From the NCBI RefSeq assembly GCF_000149955.1, contig NW_017264845.1, positions 429,392-493,391 on the forward strand: a stretch of 64,000 nt of DNA, given 5' to 3'. Source of the stretch: Fusarium oxysporum f. sp. lycopersici 4287 (Eukaryota; Ascomycota; Sordariomycetes; Hypocreales; Nectriaceae). Numbering within the stretch: the first letter of the stretch is position 1; every line of letters begins with the position of its first letter. The position numbers and the translations under genes were made by a program. Shown one piece after another: positions 1-12,728 of this stretch. Below the pieces are notes generated by a model, which searched no databases, was not told where the DNA came from, and worked only from the letters and a program-made list of their open reading frames with translations.

Positions 1-817
1 CCGGGGCATCGCCCTCCGATATCTAAGGCGTTCTGGTTCTGAGGTGCCGCCATTAGATCCGACAAAGGTGTTGTCAGAGAAGGCGAACTCTCCAAAATTC
101 CTTCTCTGAAAACTGCTGTTAGGGAGCCGATAGCGTCCCCGCAGTTTTTGTGTGGTCGCGTGGCCTGCAGAAAATCCCGCTCCTAGCACCGCACTAACAG
201 TGCGTGCCAAGAAAGAATTTTTACAGGAGAGAGTTGAGCCACTGGAATGGTAGCAATAGTGTACTAGTCGTGTAGGGTCAGTATTTAGACCCTTGTATCC
301 TGGTTGAAGTGTAGCAGTAGGAGTTGACTGGTCGGGCTAGTTAGCCAGGACTGGTATAGAGGATATATTAGTCTTACTTTGCCTGTAGACTAGTCTAGGA
401 AAATAGACTATTCCAATGCGACTAGTATACCTCGAGCTGTATAAATGGTCTAGGAAGAACAAGATAGGGTACTGGTATAATTATCCTAGTATAAGGGATT
501 GCCTAGTAGAAAAAAAGCATTTTACAGGTATAACTTACTACTAATATAACCAAGTCAGTATAAAGAATCTACCTAATAGCTTTAAGAAGGTTACTTTTAA
601 AATAGCTAAGCCTAATATATTCTTATAATAAATTATTTACTTAGCATTAACTTAAAAAGCTATCCATAGCAAATAATAATTATTAATAACTAACTTTCCA
701 CTAGAGTTTTTCCTAGGTACCTATCCCTCTAGACTATGATATCCCTTTCCTGAACTCTTATTGCTCCTTTGGCATGCAACATCTGCAGCTGTTACAAGCA
801 CAGGTAATGGAAAGCTT
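1..817. other. AT-rich intergenic stretch
   Basis: I see no convincing gene here. From about 240 to 760 the sequence is strongly AT-rich with many TA and CTAG steps, as in decayed or RIP-affected fungal repeat DNA, but no repeat partner lies in the window. At the extreme left a minus-strand ATG at 53 opens a 17-codon frame running off the edge; it could be the start of a gene but is too short to judge. Confidence 0.4.
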
Positions 818-1078
818 TCATTCTACCGTGCTCTGTTAGTTACAGTAAGAGCATTACACCAGTAAGATACTGACCTTTTCCTGCTCAGATAGAGGCAATG
901 CTCTATCAGTAGACTTAAACTCATACTTTTTACCTTTACGGCGTATACAAATATATACTTCAGCGTTATAAATCTGGTATATATTGAGGCCGTTATTCTT
1001 AAGTGTGCTCCATTTCTTCTTAAAGTTCTCGTTACTGCGGTCTCTTTTCTTCACGCAAGTATTCTCATTGGCTGCCAT
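818..1078 (-). CDS. Small MADS-box-like protein
   Basis: The open frame starts at ATG 1078 and encodes about 72 residues if a 42-nt intron (833-874, GT-AG, with CTAAC just before the acceptor) is removed; without splicing it ends at 854. Residues roughly 11-50 follow the spacing of the SRF-type MADS box: a basic KKRDRSNENFKKK start, then a hydrophobic helix ending NAEVYICIRRKGK, then YEFKSTD, like the 'CDAEV...GK.YEFSS' core. MADS boxes bind CArG-type DNA as dimers. The usual helix motif 'GLxKKAxEL' is degenerate (TLKNNGLNIYQIY), and no activation region follows, so it may be a decayed or DNA-binding-only relative. The surrounding DNA is AT-rich and gene-poor. A chance match in a short ORF is the main alternative. 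Confidence 0.4.
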
Positions 1079-1550
1079 TACGATCAAAGGGGAAGGTAAT
1101 GCCAAAATATTAATTAGATAGCAGACATATGTATATATGCGTGATATATTCTTGCTTCGAATTTTGCAGTTTCAGGGACTCTTTTTGGCTCCATACATTG
1201 AATAATGATTGATTATTTGCTTTATGTTTTGGCTTAGTTCTGTATACGTCATCTCTACAAGGAGGCCAGTTTTAGCTCCTCGGCCCATTTTGCGCACAGC
1301 ATGGGTGCCGTTCTTAGCTCCCTGTCGACACAAGTCAAGCCTGGCTAAGCTAACGAAAGCAGAACTGCCATCCCAGCTTTCAGCCACCCCTGTCACTAAC
1401 CCCACACAGACCAAAATTGCATCTGTCTAACCCAAACTCCTTCCTTGCCTACTTTAACCCTAAGACATAGCTTCTCACTATTTATTACCAGGTCACTTTA
1501 GAGTACATGCTTTCTCCTCTTACGCAACAGACTTAAATCCTCACTTTTCT
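1079..1550. other. Intergenic, no supported gene
   Basis: Two overlapping short ORFs lie on opposite strands (1172-1414 and 1209-1430). Neither shows a domain or a splice partner. I see no repeat or RNA gene. Confidence 0.4.
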
Positions 1551-2291
1551 ATGCCACTACACTTAGTAAATAATATGCATCCCCGCAAAAGGCTTTGTGC
1601 GCCTATCTACTTTGAACCTGAAATAATAAAGGATTCTGCTATAACGAAGCTTGATGCACTAGAGAATCTCAAGCTAAGTCAAGAATGGGTTAATAATTCT
1701 ATATTTTTAAACGAGGATGGGTCTTTCTCACATCAGGTTCTTAACAAAAGATCCATTCAAGTTTATACACAGAAAGCTTCTCTACTTATAACTACACTCT
1801 TTTACTCACTAGGATCAAAAGACTCAGAAGAAGCACCGAGACTACAAGAACAAAGGCTACGCAGTGCTCGACGCCAACTGCTAGTCTCGCTCCTAGCGCA
1901 CGCGTGGCTATGGGGAAGGCCCAAAGTGTTAGATAACAAAGGTAATCTGGTCCCTTATGAAAAAAGGAGAGTACTTGCCCCCCAGGATATTCTGAATTTC
2001 TTTATTAAGGTTCGGGCTCGTGAGGCAAGTTATACCTATAAAGAAGTACGGGAATTTCTAGATAAAGGCATACAAAAGGTTTTTTTATATGAGGATATAT
2101 CTAAGTGGAACGCAACAGGGGTTATTGCATGTCTGAGGTGGGATCAATCCCATAACCTACATAATGGGGGCCCATGGTGCTCTTGTCGGCTCGAGAGGAA
2201 ACTCCCACCACCTTACCAAGAAGTATCCCTGGTCAATGGCTCGGTTTGGGACGTCAATTTAGACCCTGATGACTTGAAGAAAATGGAGTAA
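1551..2291 (+). CDS. Orphan protein, 246 aa, function unknown
   Basis: A single uninterrupted frame from ATG 1551 to a stop at 2289-2291. I recognise no family. The product is mixed charge with no signal peptide or membrane helix. The middle has a basic stretch (LQEQRLRSARRQLLVSLLAHAW), the C-terminal third contains a WCSC pair, and the chain ends acidic (LDPDDLKKME). The frame lies next to AT-rich DNA and is itself rather AT-rich with long lysine/glutamate runs, so it may belong to an old mobile element. An intron at either end cannot be excluded. The length of the open frame is the only strong support. Confidence 0.4.
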   Translation: MPLHLVNNMHPRKRLCAPIYFEPEIIKDSAITKLDALENLKLSQEWVNNSIFLNEDGSFSHQVLNKRSIQVYTQKASLLITTLFYSLGSKDSEEAPRLQEQRLRSARRQLLVSLLAHAWLWGRPKVLDNKGNLVPYEKRRVLAPQDILNFFIKVRAREASYTYKEVREFLDKGIQKVFLYEDISKWNATGVIACLRWDQSHNLHNGGPWCSCRLERKLPPPYQEVSLVNGSVWDVNLDPDDLKKME

Positions 2292-3201
2292 AATACAGTG
2301 GAGGAGTTCCACCTCTGGATCAGCTGAGATCACTCGGGGCTTCCCGACTGACTCGTTCATTGGCTTATTCGGAAGGTCACATCGAGGCTGTGCTGAGAAT
2401 CAAGGAACACATAGAGGGCTTGACTTTCACTACATTTGTCATATTATCATCCTATAGTGCCCCGACAGTTGTAGTCAATGAGCTGAACCACCTCATATTT
2501 AGGAAATTGAAAGCATGAAGTTCCCAATATTCAACCTTTCATAAATTATTCTAGAGACACATTTGCTTGTTTCTTGTTTCTGTATATCGCGGGGTTTCAT
2601 GGGTAATGTGCCTCACTGCCTCTTGATCCAGGAGCCACGTCATTATCAGCATGGGCTAGAAGCTGCTTCCGTGGCCGCTGGTCCGACAACAAGTCATAAT
2701 AAGACACGATTGTCAAAAGCTGAAACCCCGGTTCGAGTATGGTCACACGTTAAGGCGCAGCTGGAATTGTGTAGTCCAGTTTGTATGCTCGGTGGGTGAA
2801 AGCTAACTCTATACTACACCTATCAGACGTCGTAGAGGCAAGAAAAGATGCAAGCTCATGCGAGGAAGGGGAGAAGCTTGCAGGACAAGGAGGGCGAAGT
2901 GAAACTGTATTTAGAAGTCCGAGCTGATCTGCAACAACTGTTGGATGGATATATACAAAAGGCCCAATAGGTTCTTCCCTTTGGCCCTCCATCACAAGCG
3001 GCTTCGTCATCATTTCAAAGGTGAGAGCATTATGCCTGGAGTTCGGTAGGAAGTCAAGCCCGTAGGATCTCATGACTGGCCTCGTATTGGCTCATCACAC
3101 GGTTCAACAGTGTTGTCAAAGTATTTAAGGGACATCGTCACCCAGTCCAAGGAATTTGCAACTTCATCTCTTTCCCCTCAATCTATGCTCTCTCCTCGAT
3201 A
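2292..3201. other. Intergenic region upstream of the 3202 gene
   Basis: No convincing gene. ORFs of 78 aa (2563-2799, plus) and 107 aa (2750-3073, minus) overlap and have no recognisable motif. A TATTTAA-like stretch at about 3120-3127 could be a weak TATA element for the gene at 3202, about 75 bp before its ATG. Confidence 0.35.
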
Positions 3202-4699
3202 ATGGATCATATGCTTTCTGTCAGCTCCTTCCCTTGGCTCTCAGTGGACGAATTCACTGGCTCCAATCAGTCAATGGGCTCTAAACAACAATCTCATCCA
3301 CGCGAAGCAAACGAAAATCTCTGTGAGCTTTCTACCGAAGCTATCATGGCGGGCAGCTCCATCAACTTTGTGCCAGGCATGTCTGCGTCCATGACGTTAG
3401 GATATACTCTTGCCCGACTTGGGCTTCCTTTAGACATCCAAAGCATTATGCAGGGATTCTCCTTTGGGATAGCCGATGCCTTCTCCTACAACAATATGGG
3501 CAATCTTGACTGTTTTGCCAATGCAGTTCTAAACGGTAATGGGGTTGTATCTTCTCAAACAGGAGTGCAATCCTTCTCTGGTCAACTGTGGGGTATCTCA
3601 GGATCACCATATTCCGCAGAGGAACATCCCACTGGCTACGACAACGGCGAGGGCTTCTTCGGCTTTCTGGCCTCCAGACTGACAGAAGAACCTGCAGGTA
3701 ATTTCCATTTTGGAGATACTTGCGAAACGGATCCTTCTAGTATCCTTCAAGAGCAATGCGAAGGAATCACTGCAGGATCACTTTCTCCTGTTAATTCCGG
3801 ATCTCAAGACGACAACCTTCCTGAAATTCCAACAGAAACCCAATCTGAAGGCATTAGATACGACCAACCGGACGCCTTTAGTGATTTAGTGGAGGGTCTC
3901 AGCGGCGACGTGTATTCTCCAAGCTGTGGCACTGGAAGCCCGACGCTGCCACAAGACAGTATCAGCGTCGCTCAAGGGCCAGAATCTAATCAGGAGGCCG
4001 CCACCTGCCTCGCATCGTGTATCAACCTGGTTGGCTGTCATACTCAGTCCTCGGAACCTGAAGTGCCTGAAACCACCGAAGAGCCATCTTCTCCGATGAG
4101 ACCTTCTATCGATATTATCGATCTCACTCTCGACAGCGATAAGACGCCTGCTAATACAGCAACCCCCAACACCAATGGTGCTACTAGCTGCACTGCAGAT
4201 GCGGTTGTTGCGGGTCTGCCATTGATGCCAAATGGTATAAACCGGAGGACAGAGTCAAGCCGCAGTAAAAGACGGAATCAGCAGAAGCGGAAAAGGCGTC
4301 ATGAAGATGTGCCGTCCTTCCCCGAGATAGTGACTCTCCGGGTGATATCAGTGAAGGCTGAGAAAGAAAACGGAAATGGGGTTCATGGAGACCGTGGAGT
4401 TCATTCGACATAAGTCAAGGAAATGGAAAGCCAAGGAATCCAACGAAGAATGCATCCTCAAGCTTCAAGAAGTGGTATCCTTCGAGATGATGGTCCAGGG
4501 TGGGAGCTTTGGGCGCATCAACATTCACAAGAGCGAGGATGGTAACACATATAAAGGAACAGAGCTTCTTATGGAGTACATGGTAGTGCTTTCGAAAGAT
4601 GAGGCAGAGAAGGTCTTAGATGACCCTGAGAAGTCTCTTGGCACTCGTTGTCACCTTCTACAGGAGCAGAATAGATCAAAAGCCCCGCGAGTAGCATAG
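3202..4699 (+). CDS. Orphan, probably nuclear protein with SUMO-interaction-like motif
   Basis: Two overlapping open frames (3202-4413 and 4376-4699) join in frame if a GT-AG intron is removed at 4342-4399 (58 nt) or 4342-4390 (49 nt). Both choices are phase 0, giving about 479 or 482 residues. The product is mostly disordered, rich in Ser, Gly, Glu and Pro. Around residues 303-312 it has IDIIDLTLDSD, the hydrophobic core plus acidic tail of a SUMO-interacting motif. At about 353-369 it has a strongly basic nuclear-localisation-like run (SKRRNQQKRKRRH). The C-terminal exon is more ordered and mixed charge. I infer a nuclear protein that may bind SUMO-modified partners; no enzymatic domain is visible. 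The alternative is two separate genes or a frameshift, but the splice fit makes one gene more likely. Confidence 0.6.
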
Positions 4700-4979
4700 A
4701 CGTTGAGATCAAAAAATATAGAAAATAATAAGGTCAATTAGGTTAGCTTAGCTTTCTGGGTTACAACACCTGTTTCGGAGATCTCTATACTGTCTCCAAG
4801 TTGTCAAATCTTTTGCGAAGGGCAGACTTTCTTCACCCCTGACAATTTGGGATCCCAAAATAGACCAAGCTCACTGCCGGTAGACACTGTTTGATAAGCA
4901 ACGGAACGGCAGAATGCAGAAAATAGACTTGGTAAATGACTCATATGATATATGATTTCCGCTACTTGACTGAAGGCCA

Positions 4980-5933
4980 TTACGCTATACGTGCTCGCTT
5001 GGTTTCATTAGCAGTTTCTGAATCTTCTCGTGGCCGTTTGTTATCCATATGAACTACCCCTGCCGGGCAACTTGGGTTGCGGCTCGAACCGCCTCCTCTG
5101 TCAGTTCCCGAATCTTCTCGTGGTCCCTCGTTGTCAGGAGGGACATCATTGTCTTCCCCTCCGGTGTGGCTTGCTTCGTCAATCGTATTTGGTGCTCCTT
5201 TAGCCTCTAGAACTTCGTGTGGTTGCTCGTTGTCAGGCTGGGTATCATCGTCTTCCCCTGGCATGCAGCTTGATTCGCGGCTTGTGTTCAGAATAGTTGG
5301 TGAGAGGCATATTTCCCATTCCTCAAGCTTTCGTACTAGAAACATTTTCCTTTCTCGCCGTGCAATCTGAGAATAACTTAATTGCTGAATGCCAAATCTT
5401 CTCCAAGGTCTCGCTCCTAGATTGAACAGGAGGTTGATTGTCTCCCATGCGCCTTGTTCGTCTTGTATCCCGAGTATGGCATATATGACTGGTGTTGCAG
5501 ATGATCCATCTAAAATATCAGGATCTATATCACCTTCTCTAGTATAAGCACGTATATGCTCATGTAGCCCTCTCCAGGCGGCACCATGTAAGCCATTAGC
5601 AGAGAACGGCTGTAGTGGGTTTGCTTTCTTCTTTAAAAGTAAAGCAGATGTTTCTAAGTGTCCTGAACGGATGGCCAGGAATAAAGCAAGACTTAAGTCC
5701 CTCTGTTTGTCTTTGGAGTCAAACTGCACTAGGAAACGAACGACCTCGGTCATTCCTCTAGATGCAGCTAAACACAGCGGGGAGAGCGTTGCTATACAAG
5801 TATATTCCTCGGTATAATTCTGGTAGAGAGAGGCGCGAAGAGGATCATAAGATGTGGGGGAAATGCTTCCAAAGTGGACATAGGTAATGCTGCAGGCAGG
5901 GAAGCCAAAAGAAGTAGGGTTTAAGAGAGCCAT
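4980..5933 (-). CDS. Ankyrin-repeat protein with acidic repeated tail
   Basis: One exon, ATG at 5933, 317 aa. Residues about 48-180 read as degenerate ankyrin repeats: SPLCLAASRGMTEVVRFLV, ALFLAIRSGHLETSALLLKK, NGLHGAAWRGLHEHIRAY and a final weaker ATPVIYAIL...TINLLFNLGA unit. Ankyrin repeats are protein-binding scaffolds, so a binding or regulatory role is likely; the partner is unknown. The tail from about residue 225 holds three imperfect copies of a Gly-Glu-Asp / Pro-Asp-Asn-Glu / Pro-(H/R)-Glu unit and ends in basic KRPRED and ETKRARIA, a plausible nuclear-localisation signal. Another ankyrin gene lies about 480 bp upstream on the same strand, suggesting local expansion of the family. 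Confidence 0.75.
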   Translation of the reverse strand: MALLNPTSFGFPACSITYVHFGSISPTSYDPLRASLYQNYTEEYTCIATLSPLCLAASRGMTEVVRFLVQFDSKDKQRDLSLALFLAIRSGHLETSALLLKKKANPLQPFSANGLHGAAWRGLHEHIRAYTREGDIDPDILDGSSATPVIYAILGIQDEQGAWETINLLFNLGARPWRRFGIQQLSYSQIARRERKMFLVRKLEEWEICLSPTILNTSRESSCMPGEDDDTQPDNEQPHEVLEAKGAPNTIDEASHTGGEDNDVPPDNEGPREDSGTDRGGGSSRNPSCPAGVVHMDNKRPREDSETANETKRARIA

Positions 5934-6415
5934 TATGGATTGAGTTGTTATGGATGAAGAGTAATGATGAAATAAGATATTTGAAGCTGGATGAGCTACT
6001 TTGTGGAAGGCTTGGATGGTGGTAGGGAAGGAAGTCAGGAGGGGATTAGGAGGGGGGGGTGGTCCTTAAATACTGCACTAGGCCCAAGTAGTATGAGTAA
6101 TCACTTGATGGGAGTGTGTATTATTGGGTTTTTGCATGCCGAGGATCAGTTGTCTAAGCCTTGTCGGTTGACCGGCCTCATGACCACGAAAGGTTGGCAA
6201 CGAGCGGAGTCCCCTTTTACAATCGCGTGGGCAGACGGGGCTTGTGCCCAGTATGTGATAGCGATGAGGAACGGGGTATGACACGGTGTTGAAGCAGCCG
6301 CAGCCGTAGCCTACCTGGAAGTTTGACTCGGTCATGATAACAGCTCCTGTATGAGCAGCTTATAGCAGTATCAGACTGTATCTATTGAGGCTATCTACTT
6401 AGTGCAAGTATAACG
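5934..6415. other. Spacer between two ankyrin genes
   Basis: Presumed promoter of the 5933 gene and terminator region of the 6416-7251 gene. Short overlapping ORFs on both strands (5991-6281, 6078-6335) have no recognisable content. Confidence 0.4.
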
Positions 6416-7251
6416 TCAGCCCGTAAGAGACCGACATTTATCTTCAAGCCAAGCTACCAGATCATTGCTTTTTCCCATCGCCCTGGCAAGATCAGCGCAT
6501 TTCCAATGATACTCCCAATCCCCCAGAGTATCTAAAGCATCCCTATCCAGATCTATAAACACTGAGAAAACCTCTTTGATTTGTTCATCATCCTCTAGGT
6601 AGAGTGCATGAACAGCAGGCGGGATTGAATCTATATCACAGGCACCTTGTAAATGAAACTTGTGATAAAGGTGCTGTATAAAATGGCTCCGGCCTGTTCT
6701 CGCAGCCATATGCGCAGTATTTAAGGTATTGCCGGATTCGTTCCTCTCAGCAAGAAGTGGAATAACATGGGAATGTCCTTGAAGACAAGCTAGTGACAGA
6801 GGGCTGACAAGCCCGTTATCTTCGTGGGGATCAGGAAATTGTAGAAAATACTTGACAGCCGTCACGTTTCCTAGATATGTTGCTGCGGATAGTGGTGTGA
6901 CAAAGATGTTACAGCGTCTTCCGGGTACAAAGACTAGAGCTCCAGTGGAAGAATTGGCTTCGAAGTCGTCGAACGGGAAGATGTTTTGGTCAAGGTTCAT
7001 GCGGCATCGGTAACTATATCCTTCCGATTCACGAATTTGACGCTCGATCCAAGGCCGGATACTTCTGCGGTCGTATGTCTCGACTTCTTTAGAAAGTATA
7101 GCGCAGTTGTCGCATAAAAGCTAGATTGAGTGAGTTATGGAATGGACTATTAAGGATATATCGAATAACCAACCTTGAGGCTATCTGATAGTCGCCATTT
7201 GGGTTTGTTTTCAAGCCCTTGGAAGCAGCTTGAACAGCAGGGCGAGTCCAT
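6416..7251 (-). CDS. Ankyrin-repeat protein with cysteine-rich N-terminus
   Basis: The first in-exon ATG is at 7000, but the frame stays open upstream to a splice acceptor. An upstream exon 7251-7174 (26 codons) joins across a 53-nt GT-AG intron (7121-7173) in phase 0, giving about 260 aa. The added N-terminus holds CC-x2-C near residue 5 and LLCDNC around residue 28, a cysteine arrangement that may bind zinc. It resembles cysteine-rich N-termini seen in fungal HET-type and ankyrin proteins. Ankyrin-like units follow (TPLSAATYLGNVTAVKYFL, SPLSLACLQGHSHVIPLLA, HMAARTGRSHFIQHLY). The C-terminal 80 residues are helical and unassigned. A protein-interaction role is inferred. Confidence 0.7.
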
Positions 7252-8330
7252 ATTGAGTGGCTTGTCTGAGAAGTGTTGTAAGACGGGAGATGGATGAAAG
7301 AACTAAGAAAAAAAAGGAAGGGGACGATGTAGGACGAGGATAAGGCGGGGGGGACGTATCATAAGTACTTACTTAGACACTTCTCCTAGCACGTGTCATT
7401 GGCTAAACCGCCTTAGGCATACACAGCCCTCGTGGGTGATATCTGAAGCTCGGCATCCACCGAAGATTCGGGGCGACTCGTATCGACACCGCCAAGTTCT
7501 AGGCCTTGTTGCCTTAACATCCACCATACACATGGACCCTGAAGACATCACGGTTGTGTTCAGTCATGCACGTGTCATGATGGTCATTATCTAGGCCGCA
7601 GAGACATCTTCCAAAGCAGATAGGTGTTCCGCTGGCCACCTGATCAACTATAAGGACTCTTCCCTTATCCAACATTATTGCAATGCTGGTGCTCCACGAA
7701 TCAGTCAACGCCATGCAAAGACCATTCTCCACGAATCACATTCTCTGACATCGCCAGCCGGCTATGGAAGAAGCATAATATGTCTTTTTGTAAAGTTTCA
7801 TGACGTCTTACGCATAATGGGCCATCCTGATGACTTCATTGTCGAAGATTCCACCTGCCAAATGAAGCCTGATATGATATTGAGTTGTAGAGTAAGCCTC
7901 CTGATCGTGCCAACTCCTCTGTAGCATGCAGGGGCGTCTGGATAAAGTAGCTAAGGGGTCGGTGGCACCTATAGATTCGAGCTCATGCCGTTTATCTCCC
8001 AATCCTTGCAGTTTCATTACATAGCCACAACTTCATCTTATTCCAATAGACTTTTTTCATTAAACACGGAAGATTATAATACTATAGTAACTTTGTGCTA
8101 GTAGCTGCTATGAGGTCAAGCTTATTTAAGCATAAAGAAAAGGCGAAATGATATTGGTCGAAATGTCGAACAATTCGACGGATATGCCAGTTACACCTAT
8201 TGACTTCTTGAATAGCCTTGTCGACATTGAGAAAAGGGCTAGAATAAAGAGCATTCTCTGTACCATGCTGTCTAATGACCGAAGCAATATAATAGTAGAC
8301 TAAAGACTATATGTGGTTAATACAAAAGCC
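7252..8330. other. Gene-poor 1.1 kb
   Basis: The stretch next to 7252 is the presumed promoter of the ankyrin gene. ORFs at 7514-7732 and 7808-8017 (minus) are short and without motifs. About 8040-8330 is AT-rich and lies where the missing C-terminus of the truncated regulator (8331-9730) should have been. Confidence 0.4.
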
Positions 8331-9730
<1,400 letters not shown>

Positions 9731-10603
9731 GGCTGTATTTACTTAGCTTCGATATGCAACCGAGACTATATTTGTATGATGATTTAAGGAGTATGGTTGA
9801 AGTATTGGTTATATAAGTCTCTGACTGAGACCCGGAAACTCGCCGGTAAACACTTATCGACTCGATGCGGCGAATAAGTCGGATATTAATAATAAGTGAT
9901 TGAGAATATCGAAAGGCGGCTGGCGTAGGTTCTGATCTAATATCTGGAGGGTATTTGTATTTGTGGCCAAGTATTCTCTGAAGTTAAGTGTGAAATAATA
10001 AGCCAAACCGAGACTTAGAACATGTAGGTCCTGGGTGCTTGAACGTTCTTATACTGCAACTCATGCTAACAGGGGGTAGCACCAAGTACTGTGCGGTGGG
10101 TCGAAACTTTGCGAATGCTCCAGTCGCATTAATAGAACAACTCTCGCCGCAGTCCTTTAAGAGGCTCGTAAGAAACATTAATCATAGAAGTGGGATAGAA
10201 GCTAAAGATATGTGTATGTTGATGCTCTATTTCCCGTAAACGCAGGAGATGACGTCTCTTGCCATAATGATGGATACTGGTTGAACGACATGTTTAGTGT
10301 AAAACGTTACTACTCTTTCTGTTATGGCGGCTATAAAGACCGTTACTTAGTTATGCGGTAACTTTATATAGAATAAACAGTAGCAGATCTATGCTAGATG
10401 AAATAAGGGATTGTAGACATAACACAGGCTAAACCAGATGATTTCTATAAAAAGAAATTAAATAAATTAAATAAATAAATAAAGAAACGGTAGAATTTAG
10501 GTTAATCCTATTTATAACAACAGCTTCGGATGAAATTCCTACTAACACATTGCTAAACCCTGACTTATACCGCAGCGCGCTTCATCTCTGACATTCCAAG
10601 TTA
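9731..10603. other. Intergenic, AT-rich
   Basis: Promoter side of the C2H2 regulator. Two short overlapping ORFs (9984-10178 minus, 10039-10239 plus) show nothing. A low-complexity run of AAAT/TAAA units lies at about 10450-10490. Confidence 0.45.
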
Positions 10604-12438
10604 TTAAGATCTCGTGGGTAGACTTCGACGTCCACCTTGCCATATCTGGCACTGTCGGTATGAGTACCACCATTCAATTATACCACTCAAGAACACTTCG
10701 AACCACATGGTCATTTTCTTATCCAAATGCGCGTCAGATGTCTCAATCCTGGCTATATAAGGGCGGTTTTCGTTATTGATTTCAAAGCCGAAGCAAAGCC
10801 TTGAGGGGGATTCAATAGTGATAGGAGGACTAAGACGGTCTAAGCGAACCTGCCCTACGCAAGCCCTGCTTCCATCTGAGTAGTCCAGCAAAAGACCTAT
10901 GAATTCAGGTGATCCTTTCGTCACTCGACAACAAGGAGTCACCGCAACGACATTCTCAACGCTGGCTTGAGACCAGTGAAAGTCTTCACAGACATGCAAA
11001 CCCGGATGTAGAGATACAGGTTTGGGGGCATCTAAAACTCTGGGTTGTCTCGGCGCTTTTGAGTCGAATATTAGGCCCCTCATAGCAGAGGGGTGTGAGT
11101 CGAAAAAGAAGTGACCGGGTTCCCCATTTGAAATATCAAGGAGCTCCCAGTTGCAGTTTGATAGCGATGCTGCTAAATCGATACCCCAAGTTAAAATCTT
11201 CAAAAGAACCCGAGCTTCTTTCGAGAACGCTCTTGTTCTGACTATGATTCTGGGTGGTTCCACAAAGCATGTTCTTCACTTCCTCGCCATGGCCAAAGCA
11301 GCTGGTGTACCCCTGACCATCGACGATATCCAACGCGCCAGTGATAGAACACTCCTCGCGTGTGAGTATGGAGGGTGATGGGAGCAGGATTACAGCAGAC
11401 TGAGAAGCCGGTGATTTCAGGACGATTGTATTGGAACATAGACATTCGCCGCGGTGCCTTGTCCGTCATTCCGTGAAAGTTCACACTTCGTGATGGCTTG
11501 AAAGGATGACGCGGAATAGCAAAAGAATCTAAAGTTCGTGTGCTATACTCGTGGCAACTGTCGCGACATGACAAATAACGTAGTAAGAGGCCCTGTGTTT
11601 TTGGCATTCTTTAGCCACTCCAATTACCCATGCATTGTGCGGGATGGGTGGCTTACATTGGTATAGAACTCCATGAGCCCCTCAGAGTTTCGAATCGGCA
11701 ATCCTTTCCAGAACACACCAGGTATACAACTTACAGTTGGAGGCTCTTCATACCGACTCCATATCAATCTCTTTACACCGCGGTGGTCTTCGGCCACATA
11801 GACAGCCAAGGGTGCTAGCCAGTCGTCCGTCCTTTGAGGCTCGTTGATTAGAGACCTGAAGTAGACTTCACCTTCGTACGTCACATAATTCCCACGAAAC
11901 GGAGCCCGCACGGTGAAGGAAGACTGAAAGGGTTTCTTGCAGGTGAGCCCCAGTATGTTTATCCTCGCGGCGTCGTCTTGAAGCAAGTATTGAGCTATCT
12001 CCCGTCGTAGCTCACCTGCCAGGGTTCCGAAGAGTTTGAGCCGCGACTCTATGGTTTTCAGAAGCCACATGCGCCGCTCTCGTTCTTGGTTGAAAGTAGG
12101 CTCACAGGAATAGGCAGCAGTCTGAAGGAACTCGGCAAGGGGTGAAGGAGTCAGGATGTTCCGGCAAACGCGATGGCAGCCGACAGCCTGGTCGCGTTGA
12201 TGAACGCAAGGAATAGGGCATGCATTGCACCAAATAAGTCCAATTGAGTCGTTAATTTCCGCATCAGAACGGTACTTAAACTGCTTTGATTCTTTACCGT
12301 CGGGTCTCACTGCTACAAGTCAGTAGGGTTGTTGCCATAATTCTGATATGGAGAACAAATACCAGCAATAATTGCATCATTCTCGCAGAAATCGAAATGA
12401 CAAATGCCACATCTGCGTGTTAAGCAGAGCCTGACCAT
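10604..12438 (-). pseudogene. Broken member of a fungal 'VRPDG...RACVGQVRLD' family
   Basis: Exon 1 (12438-12363, ATG 12438) encodes CGICHFDF..., and a 53-nt intron (12310-12362) joins it to VRPDGKESKQFKYRS and a Cys-rich segment (WCNACPIPC...CHRVC). A 70-nt intron (11558-11627) then leads to NFHGMTDKAPRRM...[19 protein letters not shown]. After that, homology-like text continues only by changing frame near 11350-11360 and again near 11265, reaching the last part (VTPCCRVTKGSPEFIGLLLDYSD, RACVGQVRLD, IIEWWYSYRQCQIW). From memory this layout is a large, uncharacterised protein family in Aspergillus and Fusarium relatives, sometimes with an F-box-like region; no biochemical function is known to me. 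Two frame breaks suggest a pseudogene; sequencing errors or an unusual intron are alternatives. Confidence 0.6.
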
Positions 12439-12728
12439 CTTGTACAGGAAGAATATAGAACAGTATCAAATAAAAACAAGGACCATAGAATGTAGGAACG
12501 TACGCGGCTATCGGTGCGATTAAGAAGTTAGGGGTTATGCTGGTCTGCTTTGAGCTTGTGCTAAAAAATAAATAACGGAACATTGTTACTCCAGGCAGGT
12601 TCCCAATCTGACTCCTGAGAGTGGGTCATCTCATTTGTCGCTATTCCCCTTCCAGAAATAGCGCACAAACCCCACTTCCCGTTAGCAACAGACATGGCAC
12701 GCCATGTAATTCCAGCTTCAGACTAAGA

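Noticed and set aside
1172..1430. Overlapping ORFs on both strands
   Set aside because: Antisense of each other, no motif, no splice partner.
2750..3073. 107-codon minus-strand ORF divergent from the 3202 gene
   Set aside because: No domain, unusual composition, and an overlapping plus-strand ORF of equal quality.
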